Source: Clostridiaceae bacterium (GTDB lineage Bacteria; Bacillota; Clostridia; Clostridiales; Clostridiaceae). From it: 64,000 bases of DNA. Shown here piece by piece: positions 8,260 through 18,700 of the stretch. Positions within the stretch are counted from its first letter, which is position 1. The number at the start of each line of letters is the position of its first letter. The notes beneath the pieces are model-generated. The model was not told the DNA's origin, made no database searches, and worked only from the letters and a program-made list of their open reading frames with translations. The stretch is taken from the NCBI GenBank assembly GCA_902363375.1, contig CABIZX010000001.1:1302001-1366000 (forward strand), given 5' to 3'. The translations under genes and the position numbers were made by a program.

Positions 8260-9258
8260 CTATTTTAATTTAAACTTTATAATACTTTCTCCAACTATTT
8301 GATTATTGTCATTAACTATAACACTTGGAAAGACCTTTCTTAATCTATCTATAGTCTCCTTATTTTTATAATTTATTTGTTCTAAAATAGATGCTACAAT
8401 TAAAGGCCATTCTTCCTCTGAACCGTCAATTATTTTAATTGAAAATCCAAGTCTTTCCTCTTTTAGTCCAAAGCAATATACACCTTTAGCTCCGCCCTTT
8501 GCTACAATATTCTCATCCATTAAAAGTAGAGAGCATATCAAATTAGTTCCTGAAACCATCTCATAATTTTCATTCATTAATTTAGTAATTTTTATAACAG
8601 CCTCTCTTGTTAATTCATCTTCAATTGTATCAGGGCAAGCCATAGTCATATATGCTTTAGCTAAGTTTTTCATGGGCATACCAAATACAGGAACTCCACA
8701 ACCATCTGTACCAATTTTTATTTGGTCTATTGGATATCCGGAAATCATTGATATGTGCGAAAGTATTTCCTGTTGTGCTGGGCTATTAATATTCCAATAT
8801 CCTTTTTTATCACATTCCATATCAGTACATAAAGTTAGTATTCCCATATGTTTTCCCGAACAGTTATGGTAAATTCTTCTCTTTTCTCCATTCTGTCTTA
8901 ATATTTCTTCTTTAGCACTCATTGATAATGGATATGTAGGTAAGCAAATTAACTCTTCTTCTTCTACATTAACTTTTTCCATTATAGATTCTAAGGCCTT
9001 AACATGAAATGGTTCTGCTCTATGAGATCCTGTCATAACAGTAATTTCCTTATTACTAAGATTATATTTTTTATCAAGTCCTCTTTTTATTAATGGAATA
9101 GCTTGTATTGGTTTTGCTGATGACCTCATATAAGTAACAAAATCTGGATCACCTATAGAATAAATAACTTGTCCACATTCATCTACACAACAAATATACC
9201 CTCTATGTATACATTCTAAAAGGTCTCCTCTATACTCTTCAACTAAAATCTCATCCAT
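8260..9258 (-). CDS. asparaginase II family protein (L-asparaginase-like)
   Basis: A 332-residue protein of the thermolabile-asparaginase/asparaginase_II family. Characteristic pieces are VEEYRGDLLECIHRGYICC at the start, YMRSSAKPIQAIPL near residue 45 (SSAKP is the family nucleophile region), MTGSHRAEPFHV near 77, HNCSGKHMGILTLC near 130 and IGTDGCGVPVFGMP near 185. It should hydrolyse asparagine to aspartate and ammonia in the cytoplasm; the bacterial members are poorly characterised. The ATG at 9258 is chosen because AGAAGGGG lies 7 nt upstream; a start at 9279 would place that site inside the gene. It stands alone, about 100 nt upstream of cutC. Confidence 0.85.
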   Translation of the reverse strand: MDEILVEEYRGDLLECIHRGYICCVDECGQVIYSIGDPDFVTYMRSSAKPIQAIPLIKRGLDKKYNLSNKEITVMTGSHRAEPFHVKALESIMEKVNVEEEELICLPTYPLSMSAKEEILRQNGEKRRIYHNCSGKHMGILTLCTDMECDKKGYWNINSPAQQEILSHISMISGYPIDQIKIGTDGCGVPVFGMPMKNLAKAYMTMACPDTIEDELTREAVIKITKLMNENYEMVSGTNLICSLLLMDENIVAKGGAKGVYCFGLKEERLGFSIKIIDGSEEEWPLIVASILEQINYKNKETIDRLRKVFPSVIVNDNNQIVGESIIKFKLK

Positions 9259-9340
9259 GTTAACACCCCTTCTTCTCACATTTCTTATATGGTAGTAAAA
9301 GTTATAAATAAGATAAATAAATTTATTTAAATTAAATACA

Positions 9341-9364
9341 CATGAGATAAATATTTACCTCATG
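9341..9364 (-). terminator. hairpin after the MATE transporter gene, possible terminator
   Basis: CATGAGATAAAT / ATTTACCTCATG, 12-bp stem with one mismatch and almost no loop, 57 nt after the MATE stop codon. The downstream minus strand is T-rich (GTATTTAATTT) but has no clean U-run, so termination is plausible rather than sure. Confidence 0.5.
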
Positions 9365-9420
9365 CGTATATTTTACCATTATTTCTACTTTTATGACATA
9401 GCTTTCTTTTAATTTGCTTT

Positions 9421-10797
9421 CTAAATTTCTAAACATTCTTTACTATGAATTATATTTTTCTCCCATGCACCCCTTCTATATATTATATATCCAAATATAC
9501 ATATTATAAGATTACTGAAACTCATAGAAAACCATATACCTACTGATCCTACACTTGTAAAGTTTTTAAATACTAATATCATTGGAAGTCTTACAAACCA
9601 AAGTCTTCCAACTTCCATTTCCATAGAATATCTAGTATGGCCTGACCCTTGGAATATTCCTTGTAACACACTAAATATGCCCATTAGTGGCATAGACCAC
9701 GCTATATACTGAAGATATGTTATTCCCTCTGAAATTACCATCATATCATCCTTTGATTGCATAAAGAAGTTTACAACTTCTTTATCAAACACTAATAATA
9801 CAATTAACCCTAAAAGTGAAAAACCAATTGTAAGTTTTATAGCCTTTGAAAAAGCTTCTTTAGTTCTTTTCAATTGATTGCACCCTAAATTTTGTCCTAC
9901 AATAGATGTAAGTGCTGCACCAATGCCCATAGCCGGTTGACTTACAAGAGAAGTGATTCTATTTACCATAGCAAAAGCTGCTAATGTAGCTGTACCATAA
10001 GATACTATAAAACCATTTAAAACCATAAATCCTAAAGCAGAACCTGATTGCCCAATGGATGATGGTAATGCAACTGATACTATCTTCTTAATTATTTTTT
10101 TATCAAATCTAAAATTTTTAAAAGAAGGTTTTATCTTAGATGATTTTCTCATTAATATATAAGTTCCAGATATAGCTAATACAGCTTTTGACAATAAAGT
10201 TGCTATGGCAGCTCCACCTATTCCCATATTAAATGTGAATATAAATAGTGGGTCTAAAATCATATTAAGAACTGCACTAATGGCACTAAGTATAGTCGGT
10301 AATACCGTGTTTCCTTCTGCATTCATTATAGAGTTAAAATTGAAAAATAAGAACATAAAAGGCATATCTAAAAAAGTGATTTTTAAATATATTATACTAT
10401 TTTTAGCTAATTCTCCTGTCCCCCCCATTAACTTCACAATAAAAGGTGATAATAAGTATCCTATCACTGTAAAAACAATAGCAGATAAAAAGGAGACCAC
10501 TATAAGCTGACTAGCGTATTTATTAGCTTCTTCATATTGGTCAGCGCCTATAAATTGAGAAATGATTGACGTACCTGCAATTGATAAGCCTGTTCCTATA
10601 GATATAAATAGAAAATTTACCGGCCATACAAACCCTGTAGCTGCAAATTCTACAGATCCAATTTTACTTACCCATAATCCATCCACTAAATTATATAGAG
10701 TTTGAATTAAATTGTTTATCATAATAGGGAATGCTAATACTCCTATTACCTTATATAAATTTTCTTCTAAAATAAAACTTCTTCTATTTTTAACCAT
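9421..10797 (-). CDS. MATE family multidrug/Na+ efflux transporter
   Basis: A 458-residue membrane protein with twelve predicted hydrophobic segments arranged as two homologous halves, typical of DinF/NorM-like MATE exporters. Family stretches include FPIMINNLIQTLYNLVDGLW at the N-terminus, GTGLSIAGTSIISQFIGA near residue 78 and its second-half counterpart AMGIGAALTSIVGQNLGC near residue 295. It should export cationic compounds in exchange for Na+ or H+. Start ATG at 10797 preceded by TAGGAGGAAA. Monocistronic, flanked by hairpins on both sides. Substrate cannot be inferred. Confidence 0.9.
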   Translation of the reverse strand: MVKNRRSFILEENLYKVIGVLAFPIMINNLIQTLYNLVDGLWVSKIGSVEFAATGFVWPVNFLFISIGTGLSIAGTSIISQFIGADQYEEANKYASQLIVVSFLSAIVFTVIGYLLSPFIVKLMGGTGELAKNSIIYLKITFLDMPFMFLFFNFNSIMNAEGNTVLPTILSAISAVLNMILDPLFIFTFNMGIGGAAIATLLSKAVLAISGTYILMRKSSKIKPSFKNFRFDKKIIKKIVSVALPSSIGQSGSALGFMVLNGFIVSYGTATLAAFAMVNRITSLVSQPAMGIGAALTSIVGQNLGCNQLKRTKEAFSKAIKLTIGFSLLGLIVLLVFDKEVVNFFMQSKDDMMVISEGITYLQYIAWSMPLMGIFSVLQGIFQGSGHTRYSMEMEVGRLWFVRLPMILVFKNFTSVGSVGIWFSMSFSNLIICIFGYIIYRRGAWEKNIIHSKECLEI

Positions 10798-10905
10798 GTT
10801 TCCTCCTAAATTTCATAAAACTTTTACGGGTCACAATATATATTATATACCAAAGTTACTATATATTTCTATATAAAATTTAGGATGTCGAAATATTTTT
10901 TAAAA

Positions 10906-10960
10906 TAAAACAGTGTATACTTCTATGATTTTAAAATTAATCATCCTATACACTGTTTTA
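10906..10960 (-). terminator. long-stem terminator after the DUF1846 gene
   Basis: A 14-bp perfect stem TAAAACAGTGTATA / TATACACTGTTTTA, with a further inner pairing, sits 40 nt after the DUF1846 stop; the minus-strand continuation is TTTTATTTTAAAAAAT. A/T runs on both sides would permit bidirectional use. Confidence 0.8.
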
Positions 10961-10999
10961 TCATTTTAAATCTTAAATTATATTAATTAAAAATTTTAA

Positions 11000-12508
11000 C
11001 TACATATTATAAAATAAATTTTGTGAAGGATACTCTGGATCACAAGTAACATCTATTCCCAACTTCCTAAATATTTGCTCATCGCCAGCACTTAAAATAG
11101 TAGTAGAGTGAGCTTGGCAGCCTTTAAGTTTAGTAAGCTTTTCTAAGGCTACTTGAGCCATTGGATTTGTAGCTGCACATATACTAAGAGCAATTAAGAT
11201 TTCTTCTGAATTCAAAGAAGTATTATTACTTCCTAGAGCATTAGTTTTTAAGCTCTTAATAGGCTCTAGTACCACTGGTGATATTAAATGAATGTCATCA
11301 GAGATATTTGCTAAGTGTTTAACTGCATTTAATATTGCTGCAGACGATGCATCCATTAGCTCTGAACTTCTTCCGGTTAAAATAGTTCCATCTTCAAGTT
11401 CTAAGGCTACAACAGGACAAGTCTCGTTTTTATTTGCATCTACCTTAAGTTTGCTAGAGTATTCTCTAGCTGGCATAACTACCTTTCTATCTTCAGGTTT
11501 AAGATTTAAACTTTCCATAATTATTTTAATTCTTTGGAAAACTTCCGCATCCACATATCCTTTTTTATATTCAACACTAGTTTTAAAATACCTTCTAATT
11601 ATTTCTTGTATTGAAGCCTCTTTAACAACTTCATCATCCGTAATTCCAAATCCAACTCTATTAACTCCCATATCCGTTGGTGATTTATATACAGACTCTT
11701 TTCCTGTTATCTTCTCAATAATTCTCTTTATAACTGGAAACATTTCAATATCTCTATTATAATTTACAGCAACTTCATTATAAGCATCAAAGTGAAAAGA
11801 ATCTATCATATTAACATCTTTAAGATCCACTGTAGCCGCTTCATAAGCAATATTCAAAGGATGCTTTAAAGGTACATTCCATACAGGGAATGTTTCAAAT
11901 TTAGAATATCCAACAGCATTTCCTCTTTTATTCTCATGATATAATTGATTGAGGCAGGTAGCTAACTTACCACTTCCTGGTCCTGGCGCTGTAACTACCA
12001 CTATAGGTTTAGTTGTCTCTATATATGGATTTCTTCCATATCCCTCATCACTTACAATTGTATCAACCTCTGTAGGGTATCCTTTAATAGCTTCATGTTT
12101 ATAAACCTTAATTCCTCTACGCTCTAATTTATTTATAAAAATATTAGTGGCTGGCTGACCACTATATCTAGTTATAACTACACTATTTACCTCTAAATCA
12201 TATCCTCTAAGATCATCAATTAATCTTAGTACATCCATATCATATGTAATTCCAAAGTCACCTCTTATTTTATTTCTCTCAATATCACCAGCATATACAC
12301 AAATAATTATTTCTGCTTTTTCTCTAAGCTTATGGAGTAATTTTATTTTAGCATTTTCATCAAAGCCTGGTAAAACTCTTTTAGCATGCATATCAAATAA
12401 AAGTTTTCCTCCAAACTCTAAATAAAGTTTATCATAATTATTAACTCTCTCTAAAATATACTTTGATTGTTCTTCTAGATATTTCTCATGATCAAATCCA
12501 ATTTTCAT
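11000..12508 (-). CDS. DUF1846 / UPF0371 family protein
   Basis: A 502-residue cytoplasmic protein of the DUF1846 (UPF0371) family, widespread in Firmicutes; its reaction is unknown to me. Recognisable by the N-terminus [20 protein letters not shown], the stretch [19 protein letters not shown] near residue 173 (phosphate-loop-like), [15 protein letters not shown] near 288 and [19 protein letters not shown] near 368. Full family length. ATG at 12508 has GAGGTG upstream. The gene is a single transcription unit with a strong terminator. The P-loop-like motif and the acidic centre suggest nucleotide or nucleoside-related chemistry, but this is only a reading of the motif. Confidence 0.88.
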   Translation of the reverse strand: MKIGFDHEKYLEEQSKYILERVNNYDKLYLEFGGKLLFDMHAKRVLPGFDENAKIKLLHKLREKAEIIICVYAGDIERNKIRGDFGITYDMDVLRLIDDLRGYDLEVNSVVITRYSGQPATNIFINKLERRGIKVYKHEAIKGYPTEVDTIVSDEGYGRNPYIETTKPIVVVTAPGPGSGKLATCLNQLYHENKRGNAVGYSKFETFPVWNVPLKHPLNIAYEAATVDLKDVNMIDSFHFDAYNEVAVNYNRDIEMFPVIKRIIEKITGKESVYKSPTDMGVNRVGFGITDDEVVKEASIQEIIRRYFKTSVEYKKGYVDAEVFQRIKIIMESLNLKPEDRKVVMPAREYSSKLKVDANKNETCPVVALELEDGTILTGRSSELMDASSAAILNAVKHLANISDDIHLISPVVLEPIKSLKTNALGSNNTSLNSEEILIALSICAATNPMAQVALEKLTKLKGCQAHSTTILSAGDEQIFRKLGIDVTCDPEYPSQNLFYNM

Positions 12509-12636
12509 CTTAACACCTCATCCTAATAATAAACATACATTCTTATTATTACATATTTTTATCTTTAGTAAAACCTTAATTGAAAATTTTCAACTTTTTC
12601 GTCAATTCTAAATTTAATGTTAAAATCTATATATTT

Positions 12637-13707
12637 TTACGATATTAAAATCTCTTCCCTCAATTCCTTCATTAATTCCTTTACTGTAATTATTTTTTTT
12701 ATTCTATGAGCATTATCTCCACAAAATATTAATGCACTATCTATATTACCTCTAACACCATTTATCAATGCTTCACTAATACAATATGGGGTTTCTTTAG
12801 GATTGCAATGTGATATGCATTTATAACACTTTACTACCTTTAATTTTTTCTTGAATGTCTCTTTTACAAAAGAATTACATAGAGCTCTTCCTGGCAATCC
12901 TACTGGACTGTCAACTATTACTATATCCTCTTTCTTTGAATTAATATAGGCTTCCTTAAAGTTTTGAGATGCATCACATTCTGTTGTTGCTACAAATCTA
13001 GTAGCCATTTGCACTCCGTCTGCACCTAAATTTAAATATTTAGCTATGTCATATCCATCAAATATACCTCCAGCTACTACTACTGGAATATGCTTATTAT
13101 ATTTTTCTCCATAAGCCTTAGTTTCATGAATTATATCTAATATTTCTTTATTAAAAACTTCTTCATCTATATTGTTGATATTCTCTTTTTTAAAGCCTAA
13201 ATGTCCTCCTGCTCTAGGTCCTTCTATTACAACCATATCAGGCGCTACCTTATCATGCCTATCCCAAAGTTTTAAAATTACTTTAGCTGATTTTAAAGAG
13301 GAAACTATAGGCGCAATCTTTACTGAAAATCCTTTAACTAATTTAGGTAAATCTTTTGGTATACCAGCTCCAGAAATTATAAGATCTGCTCCACCTTCTA
13401 TTGCAGCTTTAACATGTTCTTTATAGTTGTTCATAGCTACCATTATATTCACTCCAATAACTCCTCCCTTAGTTGCTTCTTTAGCTAATGAAATATGTTT
13501 TTTTAATGCTCTAATATTAGCTACTAAGTTGTTACTTTCAAAGTCCTCTTCATCATACCCTACTTGAGCTGCCGATATAACTCCAATTCCCCCAGCATTA
13601 GTCACCGCAGAAGCAAGTTTTGATCTAGAAACTCCTATTCCCATTCCACCTTGAATTATTGGCATAGATACTACTATATTTCCTATCTTTAATCCTTTTA
13701 TATTCAT
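12637..13707 (-). CDS. NAD(P)H-dependent flavin oxidoreductase, nitronate monooxygenase-like
   Basis: A 356-residue FMN TIM-barrel of the nitronate monooxygenase / FabK-like family: MPIIQGGMGIGVSRSKLA at the N-terminus, GVIGVNIMVAMNNY near residue 80, EGPRAGGHLGF near 160 (catalytic His region) and VVAGGIFDGYDIAKYLNLGADG near 210, given here as VVAGGIFDGYDIA plus LNLGADGVQMATRF. The last ~70 residues hold a four-cysteine stretch (CYKCISHCNPKETPYC) found in the clostridial branch. It may oxidise alkyl nitronates or reduce enoyl substrates; FabK function is less likely because no fatty acid genes adjoin. ATG at 13707 has AAAGGTAG at a proper distance; an upstream in-frame start at 13767 has none. 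Confidence 0.82.
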   Translation of the reverse strand: MNIKGLKIGNIVVSMPIIQGGMGIGVSRSKLASAVTNAGGIGVISAAQVGYDEEDFESNNLVANIRALKKHISLAKEATKGGVIGVNIMVAMNNYKEHVKAAIEGGADLIISGAGIPKDLPKLVKGFSVKIAPIVSSLKSAKVILKLWDRHDKVAPDMVVIEGPRAGGHLGFKKENINNIDEEVFNKEILDIIHETKAYGEKYNKHIPVVVAGGIFDGYDIAKYLNLGADGVQMATRFVATTECDASQNFKEAYINSKKEDIVIVDSPVGLPGRALCNSFVKETFKKKLKVVKCYKCISHCNPKETPYCISEALINGVRGNIDSALIFCGDNAHRIKKIITVKELMKELREEILIS

Positions 13708-13889
13708 GAAAACACTACCTTTCAAATTTAATACTTTGTTTTGACTTTCAAATATTTTGATTATCAAAATATATTTTTATTATAAGATATTTTTCTATGG
13801 TATGCAATAAATTTTCTCATCCAGTTTTTATAATTAACTTATCATTCATAAATGATGATTTTAAATAAATATCGTGACCACATATTAAA

Positions 13890-13933
13890 ATACCCTCTAA
13901 AGTAGTACTTAATTATCTACTTTTAGAGGGTAT
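13890..13933 (-). terminator. intrinsic terminator after the phospholipase C-like gene
   Basis: Stem ATACCCTCTAAAGTAG / CTACTTTTAGAGGGTAT with a single bulge and an 11-nt loop, 31 nt after the stop codon; followed on the minus strand by TTTTAATATG. GC content of the stem base is higher than the surroundings. Confidence 0.8.
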
Positions 13934-13963
13934 CCTTTATTAATTATATTTTTACTCAAATCT

Positions 13964-14659
13964 TTAATGATATTCCAGTTTTTCTTTTAAATCTTTAAGT
14001 ATGTTTTCATAGGTATTTTCTATAAAATCATCCATCTCTTTTTCATTGAGATATATAAATTTCTCTTTAGTTTCTTCATTTTCACCTAAATAATATTTAG
14101 TTATATAGTTAACTTGTTTCAATAATGCTCCCTCAGGAAAATAATCCAAATAATCAGGTACCTGGTCTATATATTTAAAAATAGTATGAAAAATAAAGTT
14201 AGGATTTTTATCTAAATATAAAAAATCTAATCCGTACCAATCCTTTTTTATTGTCCATATAAAGCTTGAATCTTCATTTAATTTTTTATTATACAACGCA
14301 TCTTTCTTTTTTTCATTAAAAAATTTAGACCATTCTATATCCGTAAGTAAGTGTACATAATATCCTAGCAAATAAGTGTATCGAGAATAATCCATTGAGC
14401 TCCTACACCTTGTATCTACCTCTTTATTTTCTCTAGTATATTTTTCTATATATTTATGAAAAAACTCTTCTGCATCTATATTATTTTCTTCATTAATCCA
14501 GTGTGTAATTTTTTTGGGTGGATTAAAATTACTCCAATCTTCATTTGGTACTCCTGAATCTGGTCCTATATTTCCTAAAATAAAGGCTCTAGAATCAAAA
14601 TTGTTCATATCCTTTAATATATTTTCTGCAATTCTAAGATGAGCTATCCAAGTTGCCAT
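13964..14659 (-). CDS. zinc-dependent phospholipase C family protein
   Basis: A 231-residue protein of the Zn_dep_PLPC family (the fold of alpha-toxin-type phospholipases C). It begins ATWIAHLRIAENILK with His6 as a candidate zinc ligand and continues ILGNIGPDSGVPNEDW (Asp near residue 36), ITHWI (His near 54) and YYVHLLTDIEW (His and Asp near 112), which together give the His/Asp ligand pattern. There is no signal peptide and no C-terminal C2 domain, so it is not a secreted toxin; the intracellular clostridial members have no known substrate. ATG at 14659 has AAGGAGGAG. It follows the membrane protein gene by 30 nt and is probably co-transcribed with it. Confidence 0.8.
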   Translation of the reverse strand: MATWIAHLRIAENILKDMNNFDSRAFILGNIGPDSGVPNEDWSNFNPPKKITHWINEENNIDAEEFFHKYIEKYTRENKEVDTRCRSSMDYSRYTYLLGYYVHLLTDIEWSKFFNEKKKDALYNKKLNEDSSFIWTIKKDWYGLDFLYLDKNPNFIFHTIFKYIDQVPDYLDYFPEGALLKQVNYITKYYLGENEETKEKFIYLNEKEMDDFIENTYENILKDLKEKLEYH

Positions 14660-14689
14660 TTAACTCCTCCTTATGATATATCTCAATAT

Positions 14690-15367
14690 TTATTGTTCTA
14701 ATACCTCTTGATTCTCTGATGTAGTTTTTTGTGACTTTTTAGCTATAGCCATCATAAGTCCTAAGGCTATTGATAAGAAAGCTGATGCTATCACTCTGTA
14801 CTGTGGTGGCATTAAGAATACAATTGTATGACATGGTATCCAGAAAAATGGTATTGTTTTTAACATACTAAACCCTATAAGCATGTTAAAATCTACCTCA
14901 TCAATTAATTGGTTTATTGTTATCTTTCCTTTATCTCTATATTTAGCATCAATATATAAGTCAGCAAATTTATGAAATAAAAACATAAATGGCGCAAAGG
15001 TAATATTCATTGCTGCACTTGTTAAAAATGCATGTCCAAATTTTGATCCCTGTAATGGTAATCTGCCTACACTTTGTGCAGCTGATACTCCTTCTGAGTA
15101 TAATGTAAAGGCTAAAGTTATCATCATTCCAATAATACCCCATATAGCTGCCTTGAATATTAATCCCTTAGTTCTTTGCCACTGACCATTTAATACTCTA
15201 GATCCTAACATGTCTCCCATAGTAGCTAGAATGAAAAACTTTAAAAAGCCACTAATATATGGATATGCTTCAGTTATAGACATAAATATATCTCTAGTAC
15301 CTGGTACAATTAATATTATAGCCCATAGTAGTAATAAGCCCCCCCATAAATAATCCCCTAATTTCAT
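14690..15367 (-). CDS. polytopic membrane protein of unknown function
   Basis: A 225-residue protein with about five hydrophobic segments: near residues 8-25, 40-55, 68-88, 112-130 and 155-212. It contains LFHKFADLYIDAKYR between membrane segments and ends in a Gln/Ser/Lys tail. The arrangement faintly recalls Mpv17/PMP22-type proteins, but I would not assign it. ATG at 15367 with GAGGAGAG upstream. Upstream partner of the phospholipase C-like gene (30-nt gap), so the two may act together at the membrane. Confidence 0.7.
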   Translation of the reverse strand: MKLGDYLWGGLLLLWAIILIVPGTRDIFMSITEAYPYISGFLKFFILATMGDMLGSRVLNGQWQRTKGLIFKAAIWGIIGMMITLAFTLYSEGVSAAQSVGRLPLQGSKFGHAFLTSAAMNITFAPFMFLFHKFADLYIDAKYRDKGKITINQLIDEVDFNMLIGFSMLKTIPFFWIPCHTIVFLMPPQYRVIASAFLSIALGLMMAIAKKSQKTTSENQEVLEQ

Positions 15368-15714
15368 TAAATTTCTCTCCTCTTCTATTATCTCTTTTTG
15401 ATTTATTATCCATAAATATTATAACGTTTTCATGATATTTTAGCTATAGAGTTTTTTTACTTTTCAGAAATTTTAAATAAGCCATGATTCCCATTTTGTT
15501 ATATTTTAAAATTAAGATTCTTCACCTACTTAATAATTTAAATTATACTAAATTTTATGATTGAAGTTTCCTTATTAAAATTTATATATTAACCAAAATA
15601 TTCAAAAGTAAACTTACTCTATTCTAAATATAAGCAAAGATACCAAGCATATGCCTAGTACCTTTCACTTATATTTCTTTTACTTATAATTAATATATTC
15701 AAAATGAAATTTAA
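15368..15714. other. AT-rich intergenic region with one hairpin (15636-15665)
   Basis: Contains the end of the DUF11 gene transcript and the promoter of the membrane protein gene. An imperfect hairpin AAAGATACCAAGCAT / ATGCCTAGTACCTTT lies 50 nt after the DUF11 stop; several of its pairs are G-U in RNA and the U-run is poor, so it is a possible terminator. No ORF or other structure seen in the rest. Confidence 0.5.
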
Positions 15715-18700
15715 CTAATTTGTTATATTAAATCTTAGCTTAACATTTACTTGATGTCCTTTTATAATTATAGGATTTTCTACAGAATTTACAGTAACTT
15801 TAGTATTTACGGTATAATTGGGATTCGGAATATCTACCTTATAGTATTTAGTTATCGTTGTTAAATTCCCATCCATACTTCTATAGGATAATATTATTGA
15901 ATATAAAACATTGACTATAATATTATATTTTTGGCTTGAAGGTGATATTGATATAACTGTTGGAGTTACTTGTAATACTGTATCTGCTAATGGATCACAA
16001 GGTGATAAATTCATAGGAACAAATACCTCATACTGTAATGAATTATTTGTTACCTTAGTGATTACAGTATTGGTGCTAGTAGTCATAGGAACACTACTGC
16101 CTCCTGCGTAATTATAAGTCACAGTAGCCATATTTTGAATACATGGTCTTCCATTAAATAAATGATTAGTGCTAATTGATCCAACGATAGCCTGGAAAGT
16201 TACAACAACTGGTTGTAAGCTTTCACCTGATGGTACTTGCATATTGGGTATTTGCAAATTTCTTAAAGTATTAGCTGTTGCTCTTAGAACTTTAATTCCA
16301 TTAATTTTTATTGTTGATGGATCTACAGTTAGATTAGCTGGAACTATATCAGATAGTACTATACCTGTAAGAGTTACATTGCCTGTATTATTTAAAATAA
16401 TTGTATAAGTCAAAGTATCTCCTACTCTAGCATATTCAGACGAAACTGATTTAACTGCAGTTAAGCAAGGATTCGGAATTACTATATTTGTACTAACTCT
16501 ATTAGTTCTTAATACTCCCGCTATTTCTCCTGCAACACCATATGTTACCGTTGAACTACCACAAACCGTAAAAGTTCTATTTATTTCTTGAAATCCTATA
16601 GAGGAAGGATCCATATGCCATTCAATATCTTTTACAACTGCATCAAAGGTTATTGTTAATGTAGTCATACTTTGACTTTCAGTAGGTGGTAAAAGATTTG
16701 GCAATGATAATTTACGAATATCAACTCTTTCTGAATGTGGTTTCACTCCATTAATTCTTATACTTTCTGGTATTACTTCTAATCTCTTATCCAACTTATC
16801 TGCTAACATAATGTTTGTAATTTCTACATTTCCCCTATTGGTAATTGTAATTGTATACCTAATGGTATCTGTAATCATTGCATCACATAAGTTTACAGAT
16901 TTTGCTACCGCTATACAAGGTATACTAATAGTTGTATTAGCAATATTAGATATAGCTGTTCTAGTTTCCTGTTCAGTACCAATTAGATAACTTGCAGTTC
17001 CCTGACTAGTAACCACTGGCCCTGTGCCTGTTACTTTAGCCAAGAAGTTTATTGTATTGTAGGCTCTTGGATTAGTTGCTGGTAAGGATGGAAGAGCTAA
17101 ATTATTTAAATCTGTTTCAATAGGCTGTAATACATTATTAATATATATAGATCCTGGTACTAGGGTTAAATCAATATCTAATATATCATTGAATACTATA
17201 TTATTTAATTGTTGTATTGAATTATTGGTGAGTACCACAGTATAGTTTAATATTGTTCCTATAGTTGCATATTCTGGAGATACAGTTTTTATTATATTCA
17301 AAATATCTGCATTTACAGTAGCTATAGTTGAAGTCCTAGTAGTTGCCCTGGTCTGCCCTGTATAATTATAGGTTATAGAGGTTACTTGATTAGAAGTATT
17401 AATTTCATTACTTAAAACAATTGCATTAAAGGTTACTATTATTGATGAGGCAATTCCTAATGGCGGTAAAGTTATACTATTTAAATCATTTCCTATAACC
17501 CTCATATTAGTATTACCTATAAAAACTGAACTTCTGTCGAGTTCTAAATTATTATCTAATATATCTGTTAAAATTCCTCCAAGATTAAAAGCTACATTAC
17601 CCGTATTAGTTATTGTTATTCTGTAATTAACAGTATTGCCCTCATTTGCTATGGTGTCAGCTCTATAATTTCCTATTCCATTAGTTCTAACCTCTTTTAC
17701 TGCTGTAAAATTTGGATTAGTTTCCGGTTGATTTACTATTATTATAGCTGGTGCTGATGTGTTATTTATAGGTTTTTGGTATCCATCAGGTTCATAGGAT
17801 ATATCTACAGTATTTGAACTTCTTATTATTGGCTCAAGGCTAGTTCCATGCCTATGACCTTCATAAGATATTGTAGCTATATTACTTATAGAATTTGTTA
17901 CTCTCATAAGTATTGCATTAAATTTAATTATGGTTGTAGATGGTTGTGATGGTGTACTTATAGGCAAATTTCCTAAAGGTATATCACTTAAATTATTTCC
18001 TTCAACAATAATACTTCTCCCATTGACAGTAATTGAATTTATATCTAATTGTAAATCTTCACTTAGAAAATCATTTAATAATCCATCTATAAGTTCTATG
18101 TTTCCATGATTTGTTACTGTTACTATATAGTTTATAGTGTCTCCAACTACTGCAGATATCTCTTTACTTGGAATACCCTCATTATTTACTTTTGCTTCCT
18201 GAGTTACAGTAATTTTATAATTTAAAGTGTCTCCTACTGATTCAGAAATACCAGTATCTTTATCTCCACCATTTGCACCTGCTAATTTTTCAACGTCATA
18301 ATCACCTATTATATATGGACTTATTGTTACTCCATTAGATGTTACATGTAGGGGTTTAATAGATCCAGTATAATTATAATTTACTGTTGTTTTATTAATT
18401 ATAGTTGAAGGTAATGTTGTAATCTTTGCATCAAAAGTTATGACTATTGGTGCTGATCCTCTAGATAATGCTGGAAGCATTAGATTACTTAAACCTACTG
18501 GCATTGATGCTTGTGCAATGCCATTTATTCTTATTGAAGTGGTATCCAAAGTTATTCCATTTGGTAAAATATCTGATAAAGTTCCAGTAGTGAAATCTAT
18601 TTCTCCAGTATTGGTTATAGTAATTCTGTAATTAACTATATCCCCTTCCTCTGCTTCTACTATAGTAACATAATCTCCTATATTATTTATTCTTGCAGAT

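Noticed and set aside
11292..11762. 156-codon open frame on the plus strand inside the DUF1846 gene
   Set aside because: Complete overlap with a well-supported gene and no ribosome site; shadow frame.
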